Source: Bog-473 sp963756025
GTDB lineage: Bacteria > Actinomycetota > Acidimicrobiia > Acidimicrobiales > RAAP-2
Reading direction: 5' to 3'
DNA length: 64,000 nt
NCBI GenBank assembly: GCA_963756025.1
Contig: CAVWMF010000005.1
Location: 248,001-312,000 of the forward strand
Of this stretch, positions 19,157 through 28,093 are shown in pieces; position 1 is the first letter of the stretch; every line of letters starts with the position of its first letter. The notes beneath the pieces were generated by a model. That model had not been told where the DNA came from. It saw only the letters and a list, made by a program, of their open reading frames with translations, and searched no databases. The position numbers were made by a program, and so were the translations under genes.

Positions 19157-19753
19157 TCAGGAAGCGGCCGGAGCTCCCGTCAGCTGGGCCAGGAAATTGC
19201 CCAGAAGGGCTGGGCCCGAGACGGTCAGGACCGACTCAGGATGAAACTGCACGCCTTCGACCGGCAGCTCACGATGGCGGAGCCCCATGATGACCCCGTC
19301 CGTCGAGGTGGCCGTGACCATCAGCTCCTTGGGCAGCGAGTCCGGATCGACCACGAGTGAGTGGTAGCGGGTGGCCACGAAGGGGTTCGGCAGTCCGTGG
19401 AAGAGCCCCTGCCCGTCGTGATGGATCTCCGAGGTCTTGCCGTGCATGAGGTGAGGGGCGGCGACGACCGTGCCCCCGAAGACCTGCCCGATGCATTGAT
19501 GGCCGAGGCAGACGCCGAGGATCGGGATTTCGCCGGCCAGGGAGCGGATGGCGTCGAGCGACACGCCGCCGTCTTCAGGTCGTCCCGGTCCCGGCGAAAT
19601 CAGAACCGCGTCCGGCCGTTGGGCCCGGATCCCCTCGACGTCGATGGTGTCGTTGCGGAAGACGACCGGAGCCGCCCCGAGCTCGCCCAGCTCCTGCACC
19701 AGGTTGTAGACGAACGAGTCGTAGTTGTCGAGAACGAGGATCCGTGCCGGCAT
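19157..19753 (-). CDS. Glutamine amidotransferase TrpG/PabA
   Basis: A 198-residue class I amidotransferase that supplies ammonia to anthranilate or aminodeoxychorismate synthase. N-terminal ILVLDNYDSFVYNL, the oxyanion block ISPGPGRPED, nucleophile cysteine in GVCLGHQCIGQ (about residue 79), the linked AAPHLMHGKTSEI segment, and catalytic His/Glu in VQFHPES are all present. Whether it serves tryptophan or folate cannot be decided. In mycobacteria the equivalent gene also abuts pknB. It is convergent with pknB (26-base gap) and divergent from crgA. Confidence 0.9.
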   Translation of the reverse strand: MPARILVLDNYDSFVYNLVQELGELGAAPVVFRNDTIDVEGIRAQRPDAVLISPGPGRPEDGGVSLDAIRSLAGEIPILGVCLGHQCIGQVFGGTVVAAPHLMHGKTSEIHHDGQGLFHGLPNPFVATRYHSLVVDPDSLPKELMVTATSTDGVIMGLRHRELPVEGVQFHPESVLTVSGPALLGNFLAQLTGAPAAS

Positions 19754-19762
19754 GGGCCAACC

Positions 19763-19768
19763 ACGATA
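19763..19768 (-). promoter_or_regulatory. -10 box (TATCGT) of trpG/pabA
   Basis: TATCGT on the minus strand, 9 bases before the ATG at 19753, with no clear ribosome site between them. It shares a 62-base divergent region with the crgA promoter. Confidence 0.45.
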
Positions 19769-19802
19769 ATCGAGCTGGACGGAAAGCCCCGTCCGGGCTG
19801 AC

Positions 19803-19808
19803 TAACCT
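19803..19808 (+). promoter_or_regulatory. -10 box (TAACCT) of leaderless crgA
   Basis: TAACCT stands 7 bases before the GTG at 19816, with no Shine-Dalgarno site. Confidence 0.5.
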
Positions 19809-19815
19809 CACGCCC

Positions 19816-20156
19816 GTGGCAGCCAACACCAAAACAGGACCGGGAGGCGCTTCCCGCAAGGGCAAGTCGGCGGCCGGACGGAGCACGTCGAAAGGCACGT
19901 CGAAACGTCGAAAGTCGGCCGTCCCTCGACCGCCGAAGAGAGCGGCCGCTACACGCCCCCGATCCCCAAGAGCGTCCGCAGCAGCCCGGCCTGGTACGGC
20001 GTGCTCGTTCTGACGCTCCTGATCGTGGGCGTGGCGGTCATCGTGCTCAACTACCTGGCCCACATACCAGGGGTGGGACACGGCTCGGCCTGGGGTCTCG
20101 TGGCCGGCCTGGTGTTGATCTTCGCCGGGTTCCTCCTGGCGACTCGCTACCGTTAG
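19816..20156 (+). CDS. crgA: Cell division protein CrgA, one frameshift
   Basis: A small septum protein of Actinobacteria that links FtsZ/FtsI recruitment to wall synthesis, about 113 residues. The N-terminal half is basic and low-complexity (frame of 19816). The conserved half lies in another frame from about 19935: SGRYTPPIPKSVRSSPAWYG, then two membrane helices around VLVLTLLIVGVAVIVLNYLA and GLVAGLVLIFAGFLLATRYR, separated by the short loop HIPGVGHGSA. The shift falls near a duplicated ACGTCGAAA tract at about 19890-19910, a plausible slippage or read-error site. Its place next to trpG and pknB matches mycobacterial order. Confidence 0.85.
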
Positions 20157-20240
20157 CGGGCACAACACCTGCCGGATCGACCCTCCGACGTGTCTTTCAA
20201 AGGCAACCGCCCGCCACGTGTAGCTGCTCGGCCCGAATCG

Positions 20241-20310
20241 CCGGGCCCAGTCGCCGGGCCCAGTCGCTTCAGCCCAGTCGCTTCAGCCAGTCGCTTCAGC
20301 CCAGTCGCTC
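20241..20310. repeat. Tandem 13-14 bp repeats (CCCAGTCGC core)
   Basis: Two units of CGGGCCCAGTCGC followed by three units of TTCAGCC(C)AGTCGC run through 20241-20310. The last copy includes the stop and final codons of the thiolase gene, so the array appears to have grown from the gene's 3' end into the crgA-thiolase spacer. Confidence 0.7.
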
Positions 20311-21479
20311 GATGATGGTGGCGTTCGCCAAGCCGCCGCCCTCGCACATCGTGAGCAGCCCGTAACGACCCTCGGTGCGCTCCAGCTCGTTGAGCAACGT
20401 GGCCAGGAGCTTGCCGCCCGAAGCACCGAGCGGGTGCCCCAGTGCGATGGCGCCCGCCATTGGGATTGACGATCTCCATGTTGGGGTGGTGCTCCTTCTC
20501 CCACGCCAACACGACCGAGGCGAAGGCCTCGTTGATCTCGATGGCGTCGATGTCGTCGAGGGTCATCTTCGCCCGCTCCAACACGGCGGTCGTGGCCGGG
20601 ATGGGCCCGGTGAGCATGGTGATCGGGTCAACGCCCGCCAGGGCGAAGGCGTGGAAGCGCGCCCGGGGGCGCAGGCCCAATTCGCTGGCCTTCTCCTCGC
20701 TCATGATGAGGACGGCGGAGGATCCGTCGGTGATCTGCGAGGAGTTGCCGGCCGTGATCTTGCCGCCCTCGGGCTTGAAGGCCGGCTTGAGCTTGGCCAG
20801 GGTCTCCACCGTGCTGTCGGGCCGGATGCCCTCGTCGGCGGTCAGCTGGTCTGCGGTGTCGTTGCCCTCGTCGTCGCGGATGCGTCACCGGGATGATCTC
20901 GTTCTCGAACCGGCCTTCGGCGGTGGCCCGGGCGGCACGCTGGTGGCTCTGGACGGAGAAGGCATCGAGCTGGTCCCGGGAGATGTCCCACTGGTCGGCG
21001 ATCATTTCGGCCCCGATGCCCTGACCGACCAGACCGCCCTTCGGCTTGTAGCGGTTCATCATGCGCGGACCGAAGGGATAGCCGAGCTCACGTACGACCG
21101 AGGAGCCCATGGGCGTGCGGGTCATGCTCTCGACGCCGGCGGCCACCACGACGTCGTAGGCCCCGGCCATGACGCCTTGCGCGGCGAAATGGAGTGCCTG
21201 CTGGGACGAACCGCACTGGCGGTCGATCGTGGTGCCGGGGACCGATTCGGGCCAGCCGGCGGCCAGGACCGCATTGCGCCCGATGTTCAGGGCCTGCTCG
21301 GAGACCTGCATGACGCAGCCCATGATCACGTCGTCGACGAGGGAAGGGTCGAGCCCGTTGCGCTCCTGCAGCGCGCGGAGGGCCTCGGAGGCGAGATCCA
21401 CCGCATGCCAGTTCCGGAGCTTCCCGTTGCGCTTGCCCCCGGCCGTGCGGACAGCATCGACGATGACTGCAGTGGTCAT
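20296..21479 (-). CDS. Acetyl-CoA acetyltransferase (thiolase), two frameshifts
   Basis: A thiolase of about 390 residues acting in beta-oxidation or its reverse. ATG 21479 has GGAGGAG upstream. N-terminal VIVDAVRTAGGKRNG, nucleophile cysteine in IDRQCGSSQQALHFAAQ, ITAGNSSQITDGSSAVLIMS, DIDAIEINEAFASVVLAWEK, the GHPLGASGG histidine block, and the second cysteine in MCEGGGLANATIIERLG are all present. Continuity needs shifts near 20885 (after ENEIIPVT) and near 20458 (after NPNGG). The stop TGA is at 20296-20298. All catalytic residues are kept. Confidence 0.85.
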
Positions 21480-21598
21480 GTGCGTCTCCTCCCTACGCCG
21501 GCGGGTTCCCGACCGGATGCGGACCGGGGCATTCTACCGGCCTCGCCGTCACGGCGCCACCGGCCGGACGGACGGGCAGGCTCCGCGGCCACCGCCGA

Positions 21599-21604
21599 TA
21601 GGGT
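21599..21604 (+). promoter_or_regulatory. -10 box (TAGGGT) of the PaaI thioesterase gene
   Basis: TAGGGT ends 8 bases before the ATG at 21613, with no ribosome site. It shares the 133-base gap with the upstream region of the thiolase gene. Confidence 0.45.
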
Positions 21605-21612
21605 CTGCTGCC

Positions 21613-22074
21613 ATGAGCCGCGAGGACCCGGGCCGGAAGAACATGGACCGCTGGCTCGGCGACGGCGGCATGCCGATCATCGCCCTGGTCGGCGGCGCCT
21701 TCACCGCCTACGGAGTGGACGGGGAGGACCTCGGTTGGGTGGCCGGGACCTTTACTCCCGAGGAGCTCGCCTGCAACCCCCACGGGATCACGCAGGCTGG
21801 GATCCACTCCCTGCTGCTCGATGCGAGCATGAACTTCGCCATCAACGCTGCTCTGCCGGGTCGGGACCGCACCCGGGGCACGTTGGAGATGAAGACCGAG
21901 ACGATGCGCCCGGCCGTGCGGGGCACCCCTTACGTCCTGCGGGGCGAAGTGGTGCGGATGGCGAAGCAGGTGGCCTACGGGGAAGCGACGGTGCACGACG
22001 AAGGGGGCCTGCTCGTGAGCCGGGCCACGGGGACCTTTCTTCTGCATCGAGATGAGGCGCCCTCCCACACCTGA
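21613..22074 (+). CDS. PaaI-family hotdog thioesterase
   Basis: A 153-residue hotdog-fold protein likely to hydrolyse acyl-CoA thioesters. The segment ELACNPHGITQAGIHSLLLDASMNFAINAAL matches the PaaI-type active-site helix: HGG is here HGITQAG, with an acidic residue in LLLDASM. TLEMKTETMRPA forms the central strand. It is divergent from the thiolase, consistent with acyl-CoA metabolism. Its 3' end overlaps the next gene by 23 bases. Confidence 0.75.
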   Translation: MSREDPGRKNMDRWLGDGGMPIIALVGGAFTAYGVDGEDLGWVAGTFTPEELACNPHGITQAGIHSLLLDASMNFAINAALPGRDRTRGTLEMKTETMRPAVRGTPYVLRGEVVRMAKQVAYGEATVHDEGGLLVSRATGTFLLHRDEAPSHT

Positions 22075-22834
22075 GCAGAGCCCTGCGGCGGCGTGCCGCA
22101 CCTGTTGCGGTCCGACCAGCCGCCGCTTCGCCCACTGCTTCGCCTGCCGGACGGTCAGCCGTTCCCTCAACCTCCCATTGAGCCCGGTCCTCCCGGCCCA
22201 CGTGTGCCCCGTGCCCGGACCGCTCTACCGCATGCTGATGGGCTACAAGGAATCACCCGTCGACGAGGTCCGCCGGCACTACGCCCGGTGCGTCGGGGTT
22301 TCCTTCGCCGCTTTCTTCGCCGCGCACATCGCATGCGTGCGCACAGCACTCGGCGGCGGGGCGGACCTCGTGGCGCCGGTTCCGTCGTCCTCTCGACCGG
22401 GCCGGGCTTCGCTCGAAGGTGCCGATGGGCTGGCCGACATTGCCGTTTCGGCGCTGGGGCCCGTTGCGCAGTGGCTCCCGTCGACATTGCAACGGGCCGG
22501 CGGCGTCATCGGGCCCATGCGTCCCAACGCGTGCGCCTTTGTCGTGCCCGATTCGAGACGCGCCGCGGTACACGGCGCCCGGGTGATCCTGTTGGACGAC
22601 ATCTACGTGAGCGGTTCGCGCGCGCAGAGCGCAGCGGCCGCGCTCCGTCTCAGCGGCGCCCGCACGGTGCTCATCGTTCCGCTGGGGCGGGTCGTCCGTC
22701 CCGAACGCTTCGGCACCCACGCGGCATTCGTCGCCGCTTTCGGAACCGGCAGCGGCCACCCGGGGCGGTGCGGCACGGATCGAACCGGCCCGGATCTGGC
22801 AGACGTGGGTCAGGCCGGCGCGGGTACCGAGTAG
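22052..22834 (+). CDS. ComF-like zinc-finger phosphoribosyltransferase
   Basis: A 260-residue protein with an N-terminal four-cysteine zinc-ribbon-like segment (CRTCC...CFAC, about residues 15-32). The C-terminal phosphoribosyltransferase domain has its PRPP-binding loop as VILLDDIYVSGSRAQS (about residues 178-193). ComF relatives take part in DNA uptake or have unassigned roles. The context (thioesterase upstream, overlapping by 23 bases) gives no hint. An alternative start is not obvious because the cysteines begin at residue 15. Confidence 0.65.
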   Translation: MRRPPTPEQSPAAACRTCCGPTSRRFAHCFACRTVSRSLNLPLSPVLPAHVCPVPGPLYRMLMGYKESPVDEVRRHYARCVGVSFAAFFAAHIACVRTALGGGADLVAPVPSSSRPGRASLEGADGLADIAVSALGPVAQWLPSTLQRAGGVIGPMRPNACAFVVPDSRRAAVHGARVILLDDIYVSGSRAQSAAAALRLSGARTVLIVPLGRVVRPERFGTHAAFVAAFGTGSGHPGRCGTDRTGPDLADVGQAGAGTE

Positions 22835-23759
22835 CGCACGCCCGTGAGCTCCTCGGAGATCTCCCAGAGGCGGGCGGCGTCAGCGGCGCTTCGTGCCCGT
22901 TTGGCAGGCTGCACCACCGTCGGCGGTCCAAAGAGGCCGAATGCACGGCTCGGCCCGATGAACTGGCCGGATTCGACTCCCGGGGCGGTGGCCGCATACA
23001 GGGAGGGCAGCGCCCCCGTCGCCGTCGGCCTGCCCCAGGTGAGACCCGATGGTCCTGCTCGCTTTGGCCCGGGCCCTCGCGTTACCCACTGCGGCGCCCG
23101 TGCCGAACAAGTTGCTCCGGGTCCAGCCCGGGTGAGCTGCGACCGCGGCGGTCGTTTCGTCATGTGCCACGAGACGCCGGCTGAGCTCAGCCGTGAAGAG
23201 GAGATTGGCCAACTTGGACGCCCCGTAGTGCTGCCAGGTGTTGCGGATCCTCAGGCCGGCCACATCGTCGAAATCGATTTGGCCGTTGTGGTGCATCAGC
23301 GAGCTCACCGTGACCACCCGGGAATGGCCGGACGTCAACAGGCGATCGAGGAGAAGGCCGGTCAGCGCGAAATGCCCGAGATGGTTGGTGGCCATCTGGA
23401 GTTCGAAGCCGTCCGCCGTCTGGCGGTAGGGGGTGCCCATGACGCCGGCATTGTTGATCAGGAGGTCGAGCCGGGCATGCTCGGACAAGAACCGCTCCGC
23501 GGCCCGACGTACGGAGACCAGGTCCGACAGATCCAAGGCCAACAGTTCGAACGAGCGTCTGCTCGAGGTCGTTCTCCATCTTGTCCGCGGCGCGCTGCGC
23601 CTTTTCGAGGTCGCGACATGCCATGACGACGTGGGCGCCGTGATCAGCCAGGGCACGCGCCGTCTCGAGCCCGATGCCGCTGTTCGCTCCCGTGACGAGC
23701 GCGACGCGCCCCGTCTGATCACCGATGTCGTCGAGGGTCCACGCCTCGCCTGGCGCCAT
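22810..23759 (-). CDS. Short-chain dehydrogenase (retinol-dehydrogenase-like), frameshifted
   Basis: An NAD(P)-dependent oxidoreductase of about 310 residues, ATG 23759. The Rossmann motif is ALVTGANSGIGLETA, then NNAGVMGTPY, VTVSSLMHHNGQIDF and the active-site Tyr-Lys in HYGASKLANLLF. The C-terminal VRYSVPAP ends at 22810. Shifts are needed near 23550 (after the MACRDLEKAQRAADKME helix) and near 23030. The layout matches the retinol dehydrogenase/WWOX-like branch, but the substrate is unknown. It overlaps the convergent ComF-like gene by 25 bases. Confidence 0.78.
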
Positions 23760-23767
23760 GAGCCGGT

Positions 23768-24735
23768 TCAACCGTGGCCGATGTGGTCCGCCGGAACGGT
23801 TCCCAATCGGCCGGCCTGGTAGTCCTCGAAGGCCTGGATCAACTCATCGCGGGTGTTCATGACGAACGGCCCGTGCGCGGCCACCGGTTCGCCGATCGGC
23901 TGGCCCCCGAGGATGAGAACGTCCAAGTGCCGGGTGCCGCGACTCCTGCACGGAGTCGGCGCGCAGCGAGATGCTGTCTCCGGATCCATGCACGACCAGC
24001 TGGCCCGAATGGATCGGTCGTGCGTCGGGTCCCACCGTGCCCTTCCCGGCCAATACATAGAGCAGGGCATTGAACCGGCTCGGCCAGGGCAGCACGAGCT
24101 CGGCGCCGGGTTGCAACGTGGCGTGGACGAGCGAGATGGGCGTGTGCGTCGAGCCGGGCCCGCGTTGGCCGGCCACGTCGCCGGCGATGACGCGCACGAG
24201 CGCCCCGCCGTCGGGTGAGCTCAGGAGCACGACGTCCTGGGCTTCGAGGTTCTGGTAGCGCGGGTCGACCCACTTCTCGGCCGCCGGGAGGTTCACCCAC
24301 AGCTGAATGCCGTGGAACAGGCCACCGGTGGCGATCAGCTGCTCGGTCGGGCGCTCGATGTGCAGAATGCCCGATCCCGCAGTCATCCACTGGGTGGAAC
24401 CGTTGGTGATGAGTCCGCCGCCGCCGATCGAGTCCTGGTGCTGGAACGTCCCGTCGATCATGTAGGTCACGGTCTCGAAGCCGCGATGGGGGTGCCACGG
24501 CGTGCCCTTGGGCTCGCCCGGCGCATATTCGATCTCTCCCATCTGGTCCATGTGGATGAATGGATCGAGATCGGGCAGCGGCACACCGGCGAAGGCGCGA
24601 CGGACAGGGAATCCCTCTCCTTCGAACCCCGAAGGCGCATCGGTGACGCTCCTCACGGCGCGCACCTCTGCTCCCGGGCTCGGCCGGGGCGATGCGGGGA
24701 AGGGTCAAATTGTCAGGAACGGTCACTGCAGGCAT
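23768..24735 (-). CDS. Pirin family cupin protein, frameshifted
   Basis: A bicupin protein of about 320 residues. ATG 24735 begins PAVTVPDNLTLPRI. After a shift near 24668 the pirin domain follows: LDPFIHMDQMGEIEY, the metal-ligand stretch GTPWHPHRGFETVTYMIDG and FQHQDS. Then come QWMTAGSGILHIE and the C-terminal cupin HATLQPGAELVLPWP. A second shift near 23945 leads to LDVLILGGQPIGEPVAAHGPFVMNT and the stop at 23768. Bacterial pirins include quercetinase-like dioxygenases and redox regulators. The SDR gene lies 8 bases downstream, so they probably share a transcript. Confidence 0.8.
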
Positions 24736-24810
24736 GTCGAACTCCGTCTGGCTATTGCTGGCTCACAGCACTTGATGCAACGCCAGAGCGCACGTTTCTG
24801 TTCCGACTGG

Positions 24811-25671
24811 TCAGGCGGCGTCGAGTCTCGCCACCTGCTCGGCGGTCAGCGCGACATCGGCCGCCGCAGCCGATGCGATCGCCGTCGCGGGTCGGCTGCT
24901 CCCGGGAATGGGGATGACCCGGGAGCCCTTTGCCAGCATCCAGGCCAGCGTGACGTTCTCGGGCGTCGTGCCGACTTCGGCGGCCACTTCGGCGAAGGCG
25001 GGGAACTCCCGCGCGATGCGATCGGCTTGGCTGATTCCCCCGAGCGGGCTCCACGGGATGAAGGCCACGCCGATGCTCTCGCAATGCTCGAGTTCGCCTT
25101 CCGAGGAGCGGAAACGGGGAGAGAACTCGTTCTGGACGCTGACGAGCCGCCCGCCCAGGACCTGCTGGGCCTCGTCGATCTGCGCCACCGTGGCGTTCGA
25201 GATCCCCGCCATCTGGATCTTCCCGGCATCGAGCAGGTCGGCCAGGGCCCCGATGGATTCGGCGTAGGGAACCTCGGGATCGGGTCGATGGTGTTGGTAG
25301 AGACCGATGGACTCCACGCCGAGAGCGATAAGCGACAAGTCACAGGCCCGCTTGATGTACTCAGGATCGCCGTGCACGGTCCAGCTGCCGTCGCCCGGCC
25401 TCCGGTGGCCGCCCTTGGTGGCGACCAGAATGTGATCGGTGGGTCCGCCGTAGGTCGACAGCGCCTTGGCGACGAGCCGCTCACCGTGGCCGTGCTCCTC
25501 GGTGTTCAGTGCGTAGGCATCGGCCGTGTCGATGATGGTGACGCCCGCATCCAATGAGGCGTGGATGGTGTTGATCGCCTGCGTCCTGTCGGGTCTGCCT
25601 TCAATGGACAAGGGCATCTCACCCAGTCCGATGGCGCTGACCTTGCGGTCACCGATCTGTCGCTCCTGCAT
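24811..25671 (-). CDS. Aldo/keto reductase
   Basis: A 286-residue (beta/alpha)8 NADPH-dependent oxidoreductase. ATG 25671 is chosen because CGGAGA lies upstream and MQERQIGDRKVSAIGLGEM is the standard family N-terminus. The catalytic set is present: Asp48 and Tyr53 in IIDTADAYA, Lys86 in VATKGG, and His in YQHHRP. The cofactor loop GSSRPATA is near the C-terminus. The frame stays open much further upstream, but that extension is Arg-rich and non-conserved. The substrate is unknown. Neighbours are a pirin and an SDR, all on the minus strand. Confidence 0.88.
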   Translation of the reverse strand: MQERQIGDRKVSAIGLGEMPLSIEGRPDRTQAINTIHASLDAGVTIIDTADAYALNTEEHGHGERLVAKALSTYGGPTDHILVATKGGHRRPGDGSWTVHGDPEYIKRACDLSLIALGVESIGLYQHHRPDPEVPYAESIGALADLLDAGKIQMAGISNATVAQIDEAQQVLGGRLVSVQNEFSPRFRSSEGELEHCESIGVAFIPWSPLGGISQADRIAREFPAFAEVAAEVGTTPENVTLAWMLAKGSRVIPIPGSSRPATAIASAAAADVALTAEQVARLDAA

Positions 25672-25810
25672 GCGGGATCTCCGTTCCGTGGCGTGGCTGT
25701 GGACGTGGTGCCTCGTTGATTCGAGACGCGCCGCGGCGTGTTGCGCGAGCTTAACCCCCGCCCTCGAAGGCCCGAGGACGACTGCGGGGCGCCGACACTC
25801 GACATACCGA

Positions 25811-25841
25811 CACTTGTCGCACGAAGCGAGCACTTGACGCA
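25811..25841. promoter_or_regulatory. 20-bp-spaced direct repeat CACTTGnCGCA
   Basis: CACTTGTCGCA at 25811-25821 and CACTTGACGCA at 25831-25841, exactly 20 bases apart. They lie in the 231-base divergent region between the aldo/keto reductase and the Thr-rich lipoprotein. Two helical turns place both on one DNA face, as expected for a dimeric regulator. Confidence 0.4.
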
Positions 25842-25902
25842 CTGCGCAAGGCAGTTGTAAAAGACAGAGGTGTCGGGGAACCTCAGCGCTCCTGTTGCTC
25901 CG

Positions 25903-26808
25903 ATGAAGCGGAGTAGTCCCCGTCCGGAGCGCCCTCGGCCCTTCCGGGCGGCGCGGTGGGTCACCCGCCCTCTCCTGATACTCGGCGCGGCGGCTGCGAT
26001 CGCGGCCTGCGGAACCGGCAACGGGTCCAATCTGGCCAACAAGGCACCGTCGGGCAGCACCACGACGGGCGTGGGCTCGCGGGCCCCCGCCGCGCAGACG
26101 TCTGTGCCGACAACGGTGGATCCGCCCACGACCGCGGATCCACCGACCACGTCCGGCGACGTGACGACCACGACGGAGTCGCCCACGACGTCCACGGAGT
26201 CGACGACCACGACCACCGTGGCCCCGACGACGACCAGTACCACCGAGGCACCGACGACCACGACCACCGAGGCGCCGACGACCACCACGACCGCACCGTC
26301 CCAACCTGCAGGGAGCTCGACCCCTTGGGGCTGGATCATCGGGGCGATCGTTCTCGTCGTTGCCATCGTCATTCTGTTGGTGGCGTTGGCCTCTGCCCGA
26401 AAGCGACGGGAAGCCGAACAAGAGTGGCAACCGATCGCCGCGACAGCGTTGACCGCGACCCAGCTCGCTCGCGATGCCGTCTTGACCGGCAGTGTCGTTC
26501 CCGACGACCCGTCGCGACTGCTCGCCGTGCGGCGGCAAGTCGATGGAGCAACGGAGTCTCTGCAGCGGGCGGTCGAGACCGCTCCCGACGATGTGGCGCG
26601 GCGAGCCGCCACTTCGACGGTCGACGCCCTCCGGGGCCTCGCCTTCGCCATCGAATCGGAAAGATTGCTCCACGACCGCACGGTCGCTCCGACCGGTGAT
26701 CAGCTGGCACAAGCCGATGAGGCCCGCCGAGCCCGGTCCGCCGATCTGGAAATGGCGCTCGCCCGGTTGGGGGAGCGGATCGGTCCACCGGCAGATCCGG
26801 CGCCCTGA
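25903..26808 (+). CDS. Thr-rich lipoprotein with a second membrane helix
   Basis: About 301 residues; GTG 25870 would add 11. The N-terminus is a signal segment ending in a lipobox-like AIAACG, so the mature protein may be lipid-anchored. A spacer of roughly 85 residues made almost wholly of Thr, Pro, Ser and Glu follows. Then come one membrane helix (WIIGAIVLVVAIVILLVALA) and a helical domain of about 140 residues with no recognised family (EWQPIAATALTATQLARDAV onward). The Thr-rich part resembles a wall-spanning linker. I cannot assign a function. Confidence 0.6.
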   Translation: MKRSSPRPERPRPFRAARWVTRPLLILGAAAAIAACGTGNGSNLANKAPSGSTTTGVGSRAPAAQTSVPTTVDPPTTADPPTTSGDVTTTTESPTTSTESTTTTTVAPTTTSTTEAPTTTTTEAPTTTTTAPSQPAGSSTPWGWIIGAIVLVVAIVILLVALASARKRREAEQEWQPIAATALTATQLARDAVLTGSVVPDDPSRLLAVRRQVDGATESLQRAVETAPDDVARRAATSTVDALRGLAFAIESERLLHDRTVAPTGDQLAQADEARRARSADLEMALARLGERIGPPADPAP

Positions 26809-26941
26809 CGTCGGCCTCCTTTTGCCCGCATCGGCGGGCGGGTACCCGTCCGCGACGGCTCGGCCCGAGCGGTCCTTGCTGCGCCGTGGCAACCTCTACG
26901 GCGTCGGTGCTGGACCGACCGGTTACCCAAAGGAGTGGATC

Positions 26942-27319
26942 ATGACGGAAGCCATTGAAGGCGAGGACGCTGGCGCTACCGCCGAGAGGCTCTTGGGGTT
27001 CCCACTGGTACCAGCGCTCGGACCGGGGGAGCCCGACGTCGGCCGCGATTTCCTCCAGATCGGCATGGAACATTCGTTCGGAGGGGTCTGGCAGCGGCCC
27101 GGCCTCGACCTGCGCAGTCGGGCGCTGATCTCGGTGACGATCGCCGCGGTTCTCGGCACAGCCCAGCCCCTGGGCGGACAGCTCAGAATCGCTCTCAACT
27201 GTGGCGTCACGAAGGAAGAGATCGTTGAGTTGTTCATCCACCTGCAGGCCTATGCCGGGGCGTCGAGAGCTGTCGAGGGTTATCAGGTCGCCAAGGCGAT
27301 CTTCGCCGAACGTGCGTAG
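26942..27319 (+). CDS. Carboxymuconolactone decarboxylase family protein
   Basis: A 125-residue all-alpha protein of the CMD/AhpD superfamily. ATG 26942 is preceded by AAAGGAG. Family blocks are PGLDLRSRALISVTIAAVLG and LRIALNCGVTKEEIVELFIHLQAYAGASRAV. The region where AhpD has its Cys-x-x-Cys has only one cysteine, in ALNCGVT, so a decarboxylase-like or isomerase-like role is more likely than a peroxidase role. It is 33 bases ahead of an SDR gene that overlaps a carotenoid oxygenase, which suggests one operon. Confidence 0.82.
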   Translation: MTEAIEGEDAGATAERLLGFPLVPALGPGEPDVGRDFLQIGMEHSFGGVWQRPGLDLRSRALISVTIAAVLGTAQPLGGQLRIALNCGVTKEEIVELFIHLQAYAGASRAVEGYQVAKAIFAERA

Positions 27320-27352
27320 GGTGAAAGCTGTTCGAGAGTCCGCGGAGGTGTC

Positions 27353-28093
27353 ATGAATTTCGACGGCAAGGTGGCGCTCGTGACGGGTGCCGGATCGGGT
27401 ATCGGCCGGGCGGTCGCCCTGCGACTGTGCGCGGCGGGTGCGTTGGTTCTCGGCGTGGACGTGGACCAGGGCCGCCTCGACGACGCGCACGAAGCAGCGG
27501 GTGGCGGCCTGTCGGTCCATCGTGCCGACGTGAGCGACCCAGACGCATGCGTGGCGGCGGTTGCTGACTGCATCACCAGGTTCGGGCGCCTGGACGTCCT
27601 GGGCAATGTGGCCGGAATCTACCGCGCCGCCCACACGGCGGAGATGAGCCGGGAGGACTACCGCAAGGTGATGGCGGTCAACCTCGACGCCTACTTCTTC
27701 CTCGCCCAGGCGGCCATCCCGCACCTTCTGGCGGCCGGGGGCAACATCGTCAACATTGCGTCGAATGCAGGTATCCAGGGCGTGCCCTATTCGGCCGCGT
27801 ACTGCATGAGCAAGGGTGGGGTCGTCCAGTTGACGCGCTCCTTGGCGGTCGAGTTCCTGAAGACGCCACTGCGAGTCAATGCCATTGCTCCTGCAGGGAC
27901 CAACACGAACATCGCCAACGACGCGAACTTTCCCGCCGACATGGATCCCGACCTGGCCGTGCGCATGGCTGGCCTCCGGGGACTCGTCGAGCCGGACGAG
28001 GTCGCTGCGCTCTTCTGCTTCCTGGCGTCGGACGATGCCCGCTCCATCACCGGCGCGGTGTACACCGTCGACAACGGGCTCACGGTGAGCTGA
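27353..28093 (+). CDS. SDR-family oxidoreductase of the carotenoid-oxygenase operon
   Basis: A 246-residue classical short-chain dehydrogenase. The cofactor motif is VTGAGSGIGRAV and an acidic residue in VLGVDVD suggests NAD preference. The NNAG motif is altered to GNVAG. Catalytic Ser lies in NIASNAG, and Tyr and Lys in YSAAYCMSK. The start follows GGAGG with 5-base spacing. Its TGA overlaps the ATG of the carotenoid oxygenase gene, so the two are translationally coupled. It may oxidise or reduce the aldehyde released by that enzyme (inference). Confidence 0.87.
   Translation: MNFDGKVALVTGAGSGIGRAVALRLCAAGALVLGVDVDQGRLDDAHEAAGGGLSVHRADVSDPDACVAAVADCITRFGRLDVLGNVAGIYRAAHTAEMSREDYRKVMAVNLDAYFFLAQAAIPHLLAAGGNIVNIASNAGIQGVPYSAAYCMSKGGVVQLTRSLAVEFLKTPLRVNAIAPAGTNTNIANDANFPADMDPDLAVRMAGLRGLVEPDEVAALFCFLASDDARSITGAVYTVDNGLTVS

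Noticed and set aside
24811..26892. A 693-codon open frame covering the aldo/keto reductase and beyond
   Set aside because: The part above 25671 is Arg/Gly-rich, opposes the lipoprotein gene, and has no family similarity; the reductase has its own SD-supported ATG.
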